In this document: positions 1 through 5,385 of the stretch, piece after piece
How the letters are laid out: every line of letters starts with the position of its first letter
Numbering within the stretch: position 1 is the stretch's first letter
Source: Hyphomicrobium_A sp036559705
Lineage (GTDB): Bacteria; Pseudomonadota; Alphaproteobacteria; Rhizobiales; Hyphomicrobiaceae
Direction of reading: 5' to 3'
NCBI GenBank assembly: GCA_036559705.1
Contig: DATBSP010000054.1
Coordinates: forward strand, 1-5,385
DNA: 5,385 bases
Made by a program: the position numbers and the translations under genes
The notes under the pieces: model-generated
Databases searched by the model: none
Told to the model about the DNA's origin: nothing
What the model saw: only the letters and a program-made list of their open reading frames with translations

Positions 1-25
1 TTCGCCGCCGTGACCGGGAGGATCG

Positions 26-964
26 CTACGGCCCCGGTGTAGGCGTGCGGCGCAAGGCCGGCGAGACGTAGAAGGTCACGCGCGCCGGCACGTTGTTGTC
101 GCGATGGTTGCCGCCTTTCTGCGCGGCATACCAAGCAGCCAACAAGCCGGCGAGCAATGCCGTCGCCGTAGCGAGCCCGGCGAGAACCGCCGCCTTGCGT
201 GCGGCTTCGAGTGCGCTCACCGCATCCTTGTAGGCCTGATCGATCCGCTGCTCCGCCTCGGCTTGGGAAATGCCGGTACGTTCCGAGACGATCTGCGCGA
301 GCGTTCGCTTCTGGGCCGGCGTGAGCTGCCCGGCGGCGGCCGCCGCGACCAGTGTACGTGCGATGCTGGCACGCGCTTCGGTGTCGGGCACCACGGCCCG
401 CTCGCCGGTTGCCGGCGTAATCTCCCGCGCAGCCGTCCGCGGCGTCGGCGTTGGCGCCGCCGCGGCAGGGGCCGCAGGCGCTGCCTGCGCTGCCGAGACG
501 CCGAACAAGCTGTCGATGGCGGGGGCCACGATGGCCTCGCGGCTACTCAGCGCTCCAGCGGCCATTTGCGCACCCGAATTCGCCACCGCTCCGGCAGCGA
601 GGAACGCCAGCACCCCGCCGGCAACGATGCTCAAGGCCCACACCAGGAGACCGTGCATGCCGTCGCGGAACTGCACCTCCTCACTCGTCGCGTCCGCCCA
701 GGCCGAGCGCATACGCCCGGCGATATAGCCGCCCACGAGGAACGACAGGATCGGCACGGCGACGGACCAGAACACCGCGATCGACGCGGCAACCTTGCCA
801 TAGGATTCTGACTGGTAGGGCGAGATGAGCGACAAGCCGATCGTGGCGCCGGCCGTGAGCAGTACGAATGAGATGGCGCTGGCCGCCAAAGCGCCGGCGA
901 ATATGGCGCCCCACTCGACATAGCTCGTGCCGGCGCGCGCCGGCGTTGCGACGACATCGACCAT
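26..964 (-). CDS. Multi-pass membrane protein of unknown function
   Basis: This is a 312-residue inner-membrane protein that I cannot assign to a function. Three hydrophobic segments fill the N-terminal half (about residues 18-46, 58-83 and 104-127), and a fourth lies near the C-terminus (about 257-281). Between spans 3 and 4 is a low-complexity Ala/Pro/Thr linker (about 156-177), then a polar, probably helical region (about 198-256) containing LTPAQKRTLAQIVSERTG. The N-terminal pattern, an aromatic residue followed by GAIFAGALAA and a Gly-rich first span, recalls uncharacterised alphaproteobacterial membrane proteins; I recall some carrying an unsupported 'PhnA-like' label. The start is well supported: AGGAG (974-978 on the minus strand) sits 9 nt upstream of the ATG. 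The gene begins 19 nt after the stop of a 24-codon ORF and is probably co-transcribed with it from the EcfG-like promoter at 1102-1126, which suggests a stress-induced envelope role (inference). Confidence 0.85.
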   Translation of the reverse strand: MVDVVATPARAGTSYVEWGAIFAGALAASAISFVLLTAGATIGLSLISPYQSESYGKVAASIAVFWSVAVPILSFLVGGYIAGRMRSAWADATSEEVQFRDGMHGLLVWALSIVAGGVLAFLAAGAVANSGAQMAAGALSSREAIVAPAIDSLFGVSAAQAAPAAPAAAAPTPTPRTAAREITPATGERAVVPDTEARASIARTLVAAAAAGQLTPAQKRTLAQIVSERTGISQAEAEQRIDQAYKDAVSALEAARKAAVLAGLATATALLAGLLAAWYAAQKGGNHRDNNVPARVTFYVSPALRRTPTPGP

Positions 965-983
965 TGGTTCGAACTCCTGATGT

Positions 984-1058
984 TCAGCGCACGCCGAGCA
1001 GGCCGAGAATGAACATCACGACGACGACGAGGCCGATGAGATAGATGATTTCGTGCAT
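984..1058 (-). CDS. 24-residue single-span membrane microprotein
   Basis: This short ORF encodes 24 residues beginning MHEIIYLIGL and ending ILGLLGVR. After the first three residues it is almost wholly hydrophobic (Ile, Leu, Val, Met, Phe, Gly) up to the terminal Arg, so it would form one transmembrane helix. Its stop lies 19 nt before the start of the 312-residue membrane protein, whose ribosome binding site falls in that gap, so the two look like one operon. The EcfG-like promoter at 1102-1126 would start transcription about 35 nt upstream of this ATG, making it the first gene. The Shine-Dalgarno is weak (AAGTGA just before the ATG). Such small membrane proteins are common near stress genes in Hyphomicrobiales, but I recognise no named family. 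The alternative is that this is merely the leader of the downstream gene; the clean TM-helix coding pattern and promoter position argue for a real gene. Confidence 0.65.
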   Translation of the reverse strand: MHEIIYLIGLVVVVMFILGLLGVR

Positions 1059-1101
1059 GTCACTTATCGACTGATTAGCCACAAGGAAGGTGCGCGGGTC
1101 G

Positions 1102-1126
1102 AACGCCGCGTATCGGGCTTAGTTCC
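1102..1126 (-). promoter_or_regulatory. Candidate EcfG (RpoE2/SigT) general-stress promoter
   Basis: Reading leftward, the minus strand has GGAAC (1126-1122), exactly 16 nt of spacer, then CGTT (1105-1102). This matches the GGAAC-N16/17-CGTT consensus known for alphaproteobacterial EcfG-type sigma factors of the PhyR-NepR-EcfG general stress response. Transcription would start near 1093-1096 and give a leader of about 35-38 nt before the 24-codon ORF. Both elements match without mismatch, the orientation is right and the site is intergenic. Function is inferred from the motif alone. Confidence 0.62.
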
Positions 1127-1163
1127 GTACTGGAAGGCGCGCGCGGCTGTTTATTGCAATGCT

Positions 1164-1180
1164 GCAGCGCAAAGCGTTGC
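1164..1180 (-). terminator. Weak hairpin just after the patatin gene
   Basis: Starting 7 nt past the patatin stop, the minus strand reads GCAACGCTTTGCGCTGC. It can fold as a 7-position stem with one A-C mismatch and a three-base loop. No T-run follows, so it is not a classic intrinsic terminator; at most it is a 3'-end or pause structure. Confidence 0.22.
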
Positions 1181-1186
1181 GGACGC

Positions 1187-2440
1187 TCACTCGTCCTGAT
1201 AGCCGGGCGGCGTCTTGTGCCACTTGTAGCCGGCGATGCCGACCTGGTAGCCGTGCTCGTACAGGGCGTTCATGTAGTCCTTGTCGAACGGCCCCTTGTA
1301 AGCGAGATGGAAGTCGTCCTCGATGTAGGCGAGGTTGAACTTCACGCCGTCGCGCTTGGTCGTCAGATACATGCGATATAGGTCGTTGACGCCGCTCGAC
1401 GCCGTCATCGTCGAGATCGCCTGCTGCGCGATCTTCAAGGTTTGCCGCTCGACCTTCTCCTCGGGCCGGTACAGCCGCCCATTGCGGATGATGTAGGCGA
1501 CGGGCTTGAAGTCCTTGACGCCGAGCTCCTTAACCTTCGCCTTTAGACTGAACGAGGCCGGATAGAGGAATGCCTGTGCTATGGCGCCGCCGTCGACGTG
1601 CATCTCTTGATAGTCGTGTCCATCGACGGTCATAGGAATCATGACCGGAGGGAACACGCCGGGTACCGCCGCCGAGGCGAGCAGAATATCTACGATCAGC
1701 TCGCGCGAGCGCGGATGCCCGCTGGCCGCGATGGCGCCGATGTTCCAGATCACCGAACGGCCTTGATCGAGGTTGGTCGTCAGGATCAGCAGGATGCGGC
1801 CCCGCTCATATTCCTCGGCCAGCCGCTGCACCATGCGTGCATCGAGGAATGAGCTGATGCGGTTGCGCAGAGGCGTTGAATCCGCCATCGCGTCGTCGGC
1901 GACGGCCGCCATGAAGCCGCGCGCCTGGTACACATCGCCGGCACTCGTCTCGGTATAGATCTTCTTGAGTTGCCCATCGTACTCGGGTCCTAGAAACACG
2001 AACGGTGCCGACAGGGCCCCGGTACTGACGCCAGTCACGATGGCAAATTCCGGACGATCGCCGTGCGCGCTCCACCCTGAGAGCAGGCCCGCACCATAGG
2101 CGCCGTCATCGCCGCCGCCCGAGATGGCGAGGAACGCGCGCTCCCGCGGCTTGCCCTTGGGGTCGGCGATCAAGCCCGCCATTCTGGCGCGCGTAAAGGC
2201 CTGCGTCGCCAGCGCCGACACGCGTGCATGATCGGACTCGTCCGCATAATAGCGCGCATCGGCGATCTCGAGCGGAACCGCGCTCGAGGCCAGCGAGAGA
2301 GGAACGGCAGGCAGGCGCTCCGTGATGGCGCAGCCGCCCAGGGCAACGTTCAACGCCGCCAGCGCAACAGCACCGGCGCGCCAATCTGGACGGTTGGGTC
2401 TGCACGCAGGGCGGCGGTGGCGGCTCGAAAACTCGAACAT
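1187..2440 (-). CDS. Patatin-like phospholipase, predicted lipoprotein
   Basis: This 417-residue protein is a patatin-family serine lipid acyl hydrolase. A basic N-region (about 1-21) and hydrophobic stretch (22-33) lead to the lipobox LGGC, with Cys37 as the probable lipidated residue. Ala38 follows, with no Asp+2 inner-membrane retention signal, so outer-membrane anchoring facing the periplasm is likely (inference). The Gly-rich oxyanion loop is SGGGDDGAYGAG (107-118), the nucleophile motif is GVSTG (137-141, Ser139), and the second dyad residue is Asp283 in the DGG motif (283-285). The conserved SAAVPGVFPP block is at 256-265. A C-terminal region of about 130 residues, ending near GYKWHKTPPG, is typical of this bacterial subfamily as I recall it. 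The ATG has GAGGG 5 nt upstream. It is monocistronic as far as visible, divergent from the sixA-type gene. The likely activity is phospholipase A or lysophospholipase; the natural substrate cannot be read from the sequence. Confidence 0.93.
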   Translation of the reverse strand: MFEFSSRHRRPACRPNRPDWRAGAVALAALNVALGGCAITERLPAVPLSLASSAVPLEIADARYYADESDHARVSALATQAFTRARMAGLIADPKGKPRERAFLAISGGGDDGAYGAGLLSGWSAHGDRPEFAIVTGVSTGALSAPFVFLGPEYDGQLKKIYTETSAGDVYQARGFMAAVADDAMADSTPLRNRISSFLDARMVQRLAEEYERGRILLILTTNLDQGRSVIWNIGAIAASGHPRSRELIVDILLASAAVPGVFPPVMIPMTVDGHDYQEMHVDGGAIAQAFLYPASFSLKAKVKELGVKDFKPVAYIIRNGRLYRPEEKVERQTLKIAQQAISTMTASSGVNDLYRMYLTTKRDGVKFNLAYIEDDFHLAYKGPFDKDYMNALYEHGYQVGIAGYKWHKTPPGYQDE

Positions 2441-2651
2441 GCGAACCCTCGGGCTTCTCCCGACCGCGGCCTACCGGCGGTTGAGCAAGCGCGGACTTTA
2501 GCGCAAGCCGGCCAAAGCCACTGTCGCTGCGCGGCCACAATCCTCGGTGAACCCCTGAGACACTCGCGCCTGCATCTTTGGCCAATCAATCACCTTGGAT
2601 AGCCTGGGCGTCACCGCTTGACAGCGCCGGCGGGGACGCCATCGTCGCACC
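2441..2651. other. Divergent intergenic region, patatin gene / sixA
   Basis: This 211-bp gap separates divergently read genes and must hold the promoters of both, but I cannot place either with confidence. TTGACA lies at 2618-2623 on the plus strand, but the hexamer 17 nt later (ATCGTC) is a poor -10, and the start point would fall on the sixA ATG. An 8-bp inverted repeat, GGCCAAAG (2510-2517) and CTTTGGCC (2576-2583), spans the middle; the right arm overlaps the palindrome TTGGCCAA. I see no ORF with family resemblance here. Confidence 0.5.
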
Positions 2652-3179
2652 ATGCTTACGGTTCTCCTGCTCCGCCACGCCAAATCGAGTTGGGACAGGC
2701 CGTCCCTGCCCGACTACGACCGCCCCCTCGCCAAGCGCGGGCAAAGGGCGGCCCCACTCATCGGCGCCGAAATTGCGAGGCTCGGCCTCACGCCCGAACT
2801 TATCCTCTGCTCTGGCGCGGCGCGCACGCGTGAGACACTGGCGCTGGTCCAGCCGGCGCTGGGATCCTCAGTGAGAGAGGTGATCTACGATGACGCGATC
2901 TACTTGGCGACGCCGGTCGCCCTGCTGACGCTGCTGCGCAAACTGCCCGACGCTGGCGCCGCGCCGAAGACGGTGATGGTCGTCGGCCACAACCCGGGGC
3001 TCGAGGAGCTCGCCGATCTGCTTGTGGGCGGCGGCGACAAAGAGGCTCGAAAGTTGATGGCGGAAAAATTCCCCACCGGCGCACTCGCCGTCTTTACCTT
3101 CGATGCGCAAAAATGGGCCGACATTGCGCTCGGCGCCGGCGAGCTCGTTGAATTCATCACCCCAGCGCGCCTGACTTGA
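2652..3179 (+). CDS. sixA: SixA-type phosphohistidine phosphatase (histidine phosphatase superfamily)
   Basis: This 175-residue cytoplasmic protein has the signatures of the SixA branch of the histidine phosphatase (RHG) superfamily. Residues 8-14 read RHAKSSW, with His9 the expected phospho-accepting residue. SGAARTRET (54-62) supplies the family's second conserved Arg (Arg58 or Arg60 region). VGHNPGLEEL (111-120) carries the second catalytic His113. The length fits the short SixA group, which lacks the insertions of phosphoglycerate mutases. In E. coli, SixA removes phosphate from histidine-phosphorylated proteins (ArcB, and NPr of the nitrogen PTS); the partner here is unknown. The start is fixed by the family N-terminus MLTVLLLRHAK, although no good Shine-Dalgarno precedes it. 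It lies 72 nt upstream of trpG on the same strand and could be co-transcribed, but no functional link to tryptophan synthesis is evident. The superfamily call is firm; the exact substrate is not. Confidence 0.9.
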   Translation: MLTVLLLRHAKSSWDRPSLPDYDRPLAKRGQRAAPLIGAEIARLGLTPELILCSGAARTRETLALVQPALGSSVREVIYDDAIYLATPVALLTLLRKLPDAGAAPKTVMVVGHNPGLEELADLLVGGGDKEARKLMAEKFPTGALAVFTFDAQKWADIALGAGELVEFITPARLT

Positions 3180-3251
3180 CGCTGCCGGGGGGGCTCCCTA
3201 CACCCTGAGCCGACATATCGGCGCGCAACGAGCCGGGACGCTTAGACAGCC
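3180..3251 (+). other. sixA-trpG spacer with small overlapping hairpins
   Basis: The 72-nt gap contains GGCTC (3192-3196) that can pair with GAGCC at 3207-3211 or with a second copy at 3230-3234. A separate small hairpin, CCGA-CATA-TCGG (3210-3221), overlaps the first GAGCC copy. The stems are only 4-5 bp. There is no Trp-rich leader ORF and no T-run, so a classical trp attenuator is not supported. No convincing promoter is visible. Confidence 0.25.
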
Positions 3252-3866
3252 ATGCTGATCCTCATCGATAACTACGACAGCTTCACCTACAATCTCGTCC
3301 ACTTCCTGGGCGAGCTCGGTGCGTCCTGCGAAGTCATTCGCAACGACAAGATCACCGCCGAAGAGGTGATGAAGAAGAAGCCGAAAGCGATCGTGCTGTC
3401 GCCCGGTCCATGCACGCCCAACGAGGCCGGCATCTGTCTCGATCTCATTGCCAAGGCAGGCGGCAAGATCCCGCTGCTCGGCGTATGCCTTGGCCATCAG
3501 GCCATCGGCCAGGTGTACGGCGGCAAGGTGATCCGTGCCCCCGAGCCCCTGCACGGCAAGCTGTCGACCATCCGTCATACCGACGAAGGTGTGTTTAAGG
3601 GCCTGCCCGATAAGTTTGACGTGACGCGCTATCACTCGCTGATCGTCGAGCGCAAAAGCTTGCCCGATGCCCTCGAGGTGACGGCTGAGACCCCCGATGG
3701 CCTCATCATGGGCCTGCAGCACAAGACGCACCCCGTGCACGGCGTGCAATTCCATCCCGAGAGCATCGCCTCGCAGCAAGGGCATGCCCTGCTCGCCAAC
3801 TTTTTAGCCCTGGCCGGGATGAGCCCGCGCCGCCGCAACGCGCCGTCGGCGCGCGACGCCGCCTAA
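3252..3866 (+). CDS. trpG: Anthranilate synthase component II (glutamine amidotransferase)
   Basis: TrpG is the class-I glutamine amidotransferase subunit of anthranilate synthase. It hydrolyses glutamine and channels ammonia to TrpE, which turns chorismate into anthranilate, in the cytosol. The 204-residue protein starts with the hallmark MLILIDNYDSFTYNLV. It has the oxyanion region SPGPCTPNEAG (50-60), the nucleophile elbow GVCLGHQ (77-83, Cys79), and the remaining triad residues in FHPES (His168 and Glu170). About 15 basic, low-complexity residues at the C-terminus extend past the core. The family N-terminus fixes the start. trpD begins 8 nt after the stop, so the pair is almost certainly one operon. 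TrpG is nearly identical in kind to PabA, and one protein may serve both anthranilate and aminodeoxychorismate synthases; the trpD linkage favours the trp name. No trpE lies directly upstream, so the partner is encoded elsewhere. Confidence 0.95.
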   Translation: MLILIDNYDSFTYNLVHFLGELGASCEVIRNDKITAEEVMKKKPKAIVLSPGPCTPNEAGICLDLIAKAGGKIPLLGVCLGHQAIGQVYGGKVIRAPEPLHGKLSTIRHTDEGVFKGLPDKFDVTRYHSLIVERKSLPDALEVTAETPDGLIMGLQHKTHPVHGVQFHPESIASQQGHALLANFLALAGMSPRRRNAPSARDAA

Positions 3867-3874
3867 GGCCAGCC

Positions 3875-4900
3875 ATGCCCGCCATCGAGCTGAAGCTTCT
3901 CATGCAGAAGGTGGCGACAGGCGCCTCCCTTGCGGAAGACGAGATCAAGGATGCGTTCGAGACCATGATGTCGGGCGTGGCTAGCCCCGTGCAAATGGGA
4001 GCGTTCCTGATGGCGCTGCGCGTGCGCGGCGAGACCATCCCGGAGATCACCGGGGCCTCGCGGCTGATGCGCGAAATGATGCTGCCCGTCGAAGCTCCGC
4101 CCGACGCCGTCGACATCGTCGGCACCGGTGGCGACGGCCACAACACCTACAATGTCTCGACCTGCGCGGCGCTGGTCGCCGCGGGCGCCGGTGTGCCCGT
4201 CGCCAAGCACGGCAACCGCGCCGTGTCGTCGTTGTCAGGCGCCTCCGACGTGCTGACCGCCCTCGGCGTCAAGATTGACGTTCCGCCGCTCATCATCTCG
4301 CGCTCGATCGCCAAGGCCGGAGTCGGCTTCATGTGGGCGCCGATGCACCATGCGGCGATGAAGAGCTGGGCGCCGGCGCGCGCCGACCTCGGCATCCGCA
4401 CCATCCTCAATCTGCTCGGCCCGCTCGCCAATCCGGCCGGTGTCAAGCGCCAGGTGGTCGGCGTGTTTAACGCCGCGTGGACGGAGCCGATCGCCGAAGC
4501 TTTGAAGAACCTTGGCTCGGTGCATGCCTGGGTCGTGCACGGCTCGGATGGGCTCGACGAGATCACGACGACCGGGCCGACCCGCGTCACCGAATTGAAG
4601 GACGGCAAGATCCTCTCATTCGAGGTGCGCCCCGATGATGCCGGGCTGGCGCCGGCGAGCCTGGAAGACCTCAAGGGGGGCGATGCCACGGTCAATGCCG
4701 CGGCGATCCGCGACTTGTTGGGCGGCGAGTCGGGTCCGTTCCGCGACATCGTCGTGCTCAACGCGGCGGCTGCGCTGATCGTCGGTGGCAAGGCAGCCGA
4801 CCTGAAAGAGGGCGCCGCACGCGCTGCACGCGCCATCGACGATGGATCGGCGGCGCGCGCGCTCGACAAGCTCGTCGCCGTCACCAACGAGAGCGCCTGA
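3875..4900 (+). CDS. trpD: Anthranilate phosphoribosyltransferase
   Basis: TrpD transfers phosphoribose from PRPP to anthranilate, giving N-(5'-phosphoribosyl)anthranilate, the second step of the tryptophan branch. The 341-residue length is normal for a stand-alone TrpD. The N-terminal helical domain (about 1-70) precedes the PRPP loop GTGGDGHNTYNVST (83-96), KHGNRAVSS (111-119), the anthranilate-site segment APMHHAAM (155-162), Arg169 with LGIRTILNLLGPLANP (172-187), and HGSDGLDE (222-229), whose Asp228 and Glu229 match the metal-binding pair. All expected active-site motifs are present, so the enzyme should be active. The start follows the trpG stop by 8 nt, with AAGG overlapping that stop as a weak ribosome site. 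In many alphaproteobacteria trpC comes next; here a 99-nt gap and a Rieske-domain gene follow instead. There is no fusion to TrpG, unlike enterobacterial TrpGD. Confidence 0.97.
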   Translation: MPAIELKLLMQKVATGASLAEDEIKDAFETMMSGVASPVQMGAFLMALRVRGETIPEITGASRLMREMMLPVEAPPDAVDIVGTGGDGHNTYNVSTCAALVAAGAGVPVAKHGNRAVSSLSGASDVLTALGVKIDVPPLIISRSIAKAGVGFMWAPMHHAAMKSWAPARADLGIRTILNLLGPLANPAGVKRQVVGVFNAAWTEPIAEALKNLGSVHAWVVHGSDGLDEITTTGPTRVTELKDGKILSFEVRPDDAGLAPASLEDLKGGDATVNAAAIRDLLGGESGPFRDIVVLNAAAALIVGGKAADLKEGAARAARAIDDGSAARALDKLVAVTNESA

Positions 4901-4950
4901 GGTTCCATGGTCTGCCGGCGACAAGCGATGGCCCCGGCGCCGCGGGAGCG

Positions 4951-4956
4951 TATACT
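4951..4956 (+). promoter_or_regulatory. Possible -10 hexamer before the Rieske-domain gene
   Basis: TATACT differs from the TATAAT consensus at one position and stands out in GC-rich DNA. It lies in the trpD-Rieske gap and would give a leader of roughly 35-40 nt. The -35 region at the usual distance (ATGGCC near 4928) is poor, so this is tentative. It would let the Rieske gene be read independently of trpGD. Confidence 0.25.
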
Positions 4957-4999
4957 TCGCCCCGGTTTTGCACCCTAGCCACATAGCCAAGGTGATACC

Positions 5000-5385
5000 A
5001 TGTCCGAAGCAGCTCAGCCGAGTGGACCCGATCTAACGCAGGGGGTCGCGGCATCGCAGCTCGCAGACGGCAAGATGCTGCTTGGGCACGTCGGCGAGGA
5101 TGCCGTGTTGTTGGCGCGGCGCGGAGATGCTGTCTTCGCCGTCGGCGCCGTTTGCACGCACTACAATGGCCCACTCGCCGAAGGACTGCTCGTTGACGAC
5201 ACCGTACGCTGCCCGCTGCACCACGCATGCTTCAGCTTGCACACGGGAGACGCGCTACGCGCGCCCGCGCTCAACCCCGTCGCCTGCTGGCGCGTCGAGC
5301 AAGACGGTTCGACGATCTTCGTACGCGAGAAGATAACGCGGGCAACCCCGGGTAAACTTTCTGCCGGCGGCTTTCTGCCGCGCAC
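5000..5385 (+). CDS. Rieske [2Fe-2S] N-terminal domain, probable FAD-dependent oxidoreductase (partial)
   Basis: The reading frame from the ATG at 5000 stays open to the window end (128 codons), so only the N-terminus is visible. Residues about 10-112 form a Rieske domain. The cluster ligands are Cys52 and His54 in CTHYNGPL and Cys71 and His74 in CPLHHACF, with 16 residues between the pairs: the C-x-H-x16-C-x2-H pattern expected for a [2Fe-2S] cluster. The segments HHACFSLHTGDALRAPALNP and CWRVEQDG closely recall the Rieske domain fused in front of AIF-like pyridine nucleotide-disulfide oxidoreductases. The frame continues past the domain into a linker (113-128), consistent with a following FAD/NAD(P)H domain, but that part lies outside the window. 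The start has AAGGTG (4989-4994) 5 nt upstream. The protein is probably cytosolic, since no signal peptide is seen. It could instead be a Rieske ferredoxin with a tail. Confidence 0.88.
   Translation, partial: MSEAAQPSGPDLTQGVAASQLADGKMLLGHVGEDAVLLARRGDAVFAVGAVCTHYNGPLAEGLLVDDTVRCPLHHACFSLHTGDALRAPALNPVACWRVEQDGSTIFVREKITRATPGKLSAGGFLPR

Noticed and set aside
104..828. Long open frames on the plus strand opposite the 312-residue membrane protein
   Set aside because: They are Arg/Pro-rich translations with no family signature, typical of the antisense of a GC-rich gene. The minus-strand gene has clear membrane spans and a good ribosome binding site.
1154..1381. 75-codon plus-strand frame overlapping the patatin 3' end
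   Set aside because: It mostly overlaps the coding region of a well-supported patatin gene on the other strand and has no promoter, ribosome site or family features of its own.
2618..2646. TTGACA as a sigma-70 promoter for sixA
   Set aside because: The -35 hexamer is perfect, but the -10 at the right distance is ATCGTC, and the predicted start would coincide with the ATG. A leaderless transcript is possible but unsupported.
3198..3785. 195-codon open frame antisense to trpG
   Set aside because: It lies wholly opposite conserved trpG motifs, has no recognisable domain, and is explained by the codon bias of trpG.
4886..4906. Second GGAAC...CGTT pair on the minus strand at the end of trpD
   Set aside because: The spacer is only 12 nt, not 16-17, and it points antisense into trpD with no gene positioned to use it.
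4147..4908. 253-codon open frame antisense to trpD
   Set aside because: It is Ser/Ala/Pro-rich with no family resemblance and mirrors the strongly conserved trpD frame.
4901..4950. Intrinsic terminator after trpD
   Set aside because: The region has GC-rich self-complementary patches (GGCGCC) but no stable extended stem followed by a T-run.

Overview
The window is GC-rich bacterial DNA with dense coding, a strong bias for G or C at third codon positions and short intergenic gaps. The gene families, and a promoter that matches the EcfG (RpoE2/SigT) general-stress sigma consensus, suggest an alphaproteobacterium, probably of the order Hyphomicrobiales (Rhizobiales). That placement is inferred from family resemblance and was not tested by a search.

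Left part, minus strand (26-2440). A probable two-gene transcription unit reads leftward from an EcfG-like promoter (1102-1126). It holds a 24-residue single-span membrane microprotein (984-1058) and, 19 nt further on, a 312-residue multi-pass membrane protein of unknown function (26-964). Upstream on the same strand lies a separate gene for a patatin-like phospholipase with a lipoprotein signal (1187-2440). A 211-bp divergent intergenic region (2441-2651) separates it from the rightward genes.

Right part, plus strand (2652-5385). The order is a SixA-type phosphohistidine phosphatase (2652-3179), trpG (3252-3866), trpD (3875-4900), and the N-terminal part of a Rieske-domain protein (5000 to the window end). 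The last is probably an AIF/BenR-like FAD-dependent oxidoreductase. trpG and trpD lie 8 nt apart and encode two consecutive parts of the anthranilate branch of tryptophan synthesis: TrpG supplies ammonia to anthranilate synthase, and TrpD attaches phosphoribose to anthranilate. trpE is not directly upstream, and trpC, the common next gene in alphaproteobacteria, is not directly downstream.

Most of the window is ordinary chromosomal housekeeping and envelope DNA. No mobile element, CRISPR array, tRNA or rRNA was seen, and there is no gene-free stretch over 300 bases. The most interesting point is the stress-sigma promoter in front of the microprotein/membrane-protein pair. No clearly new multi-gene system is evident.
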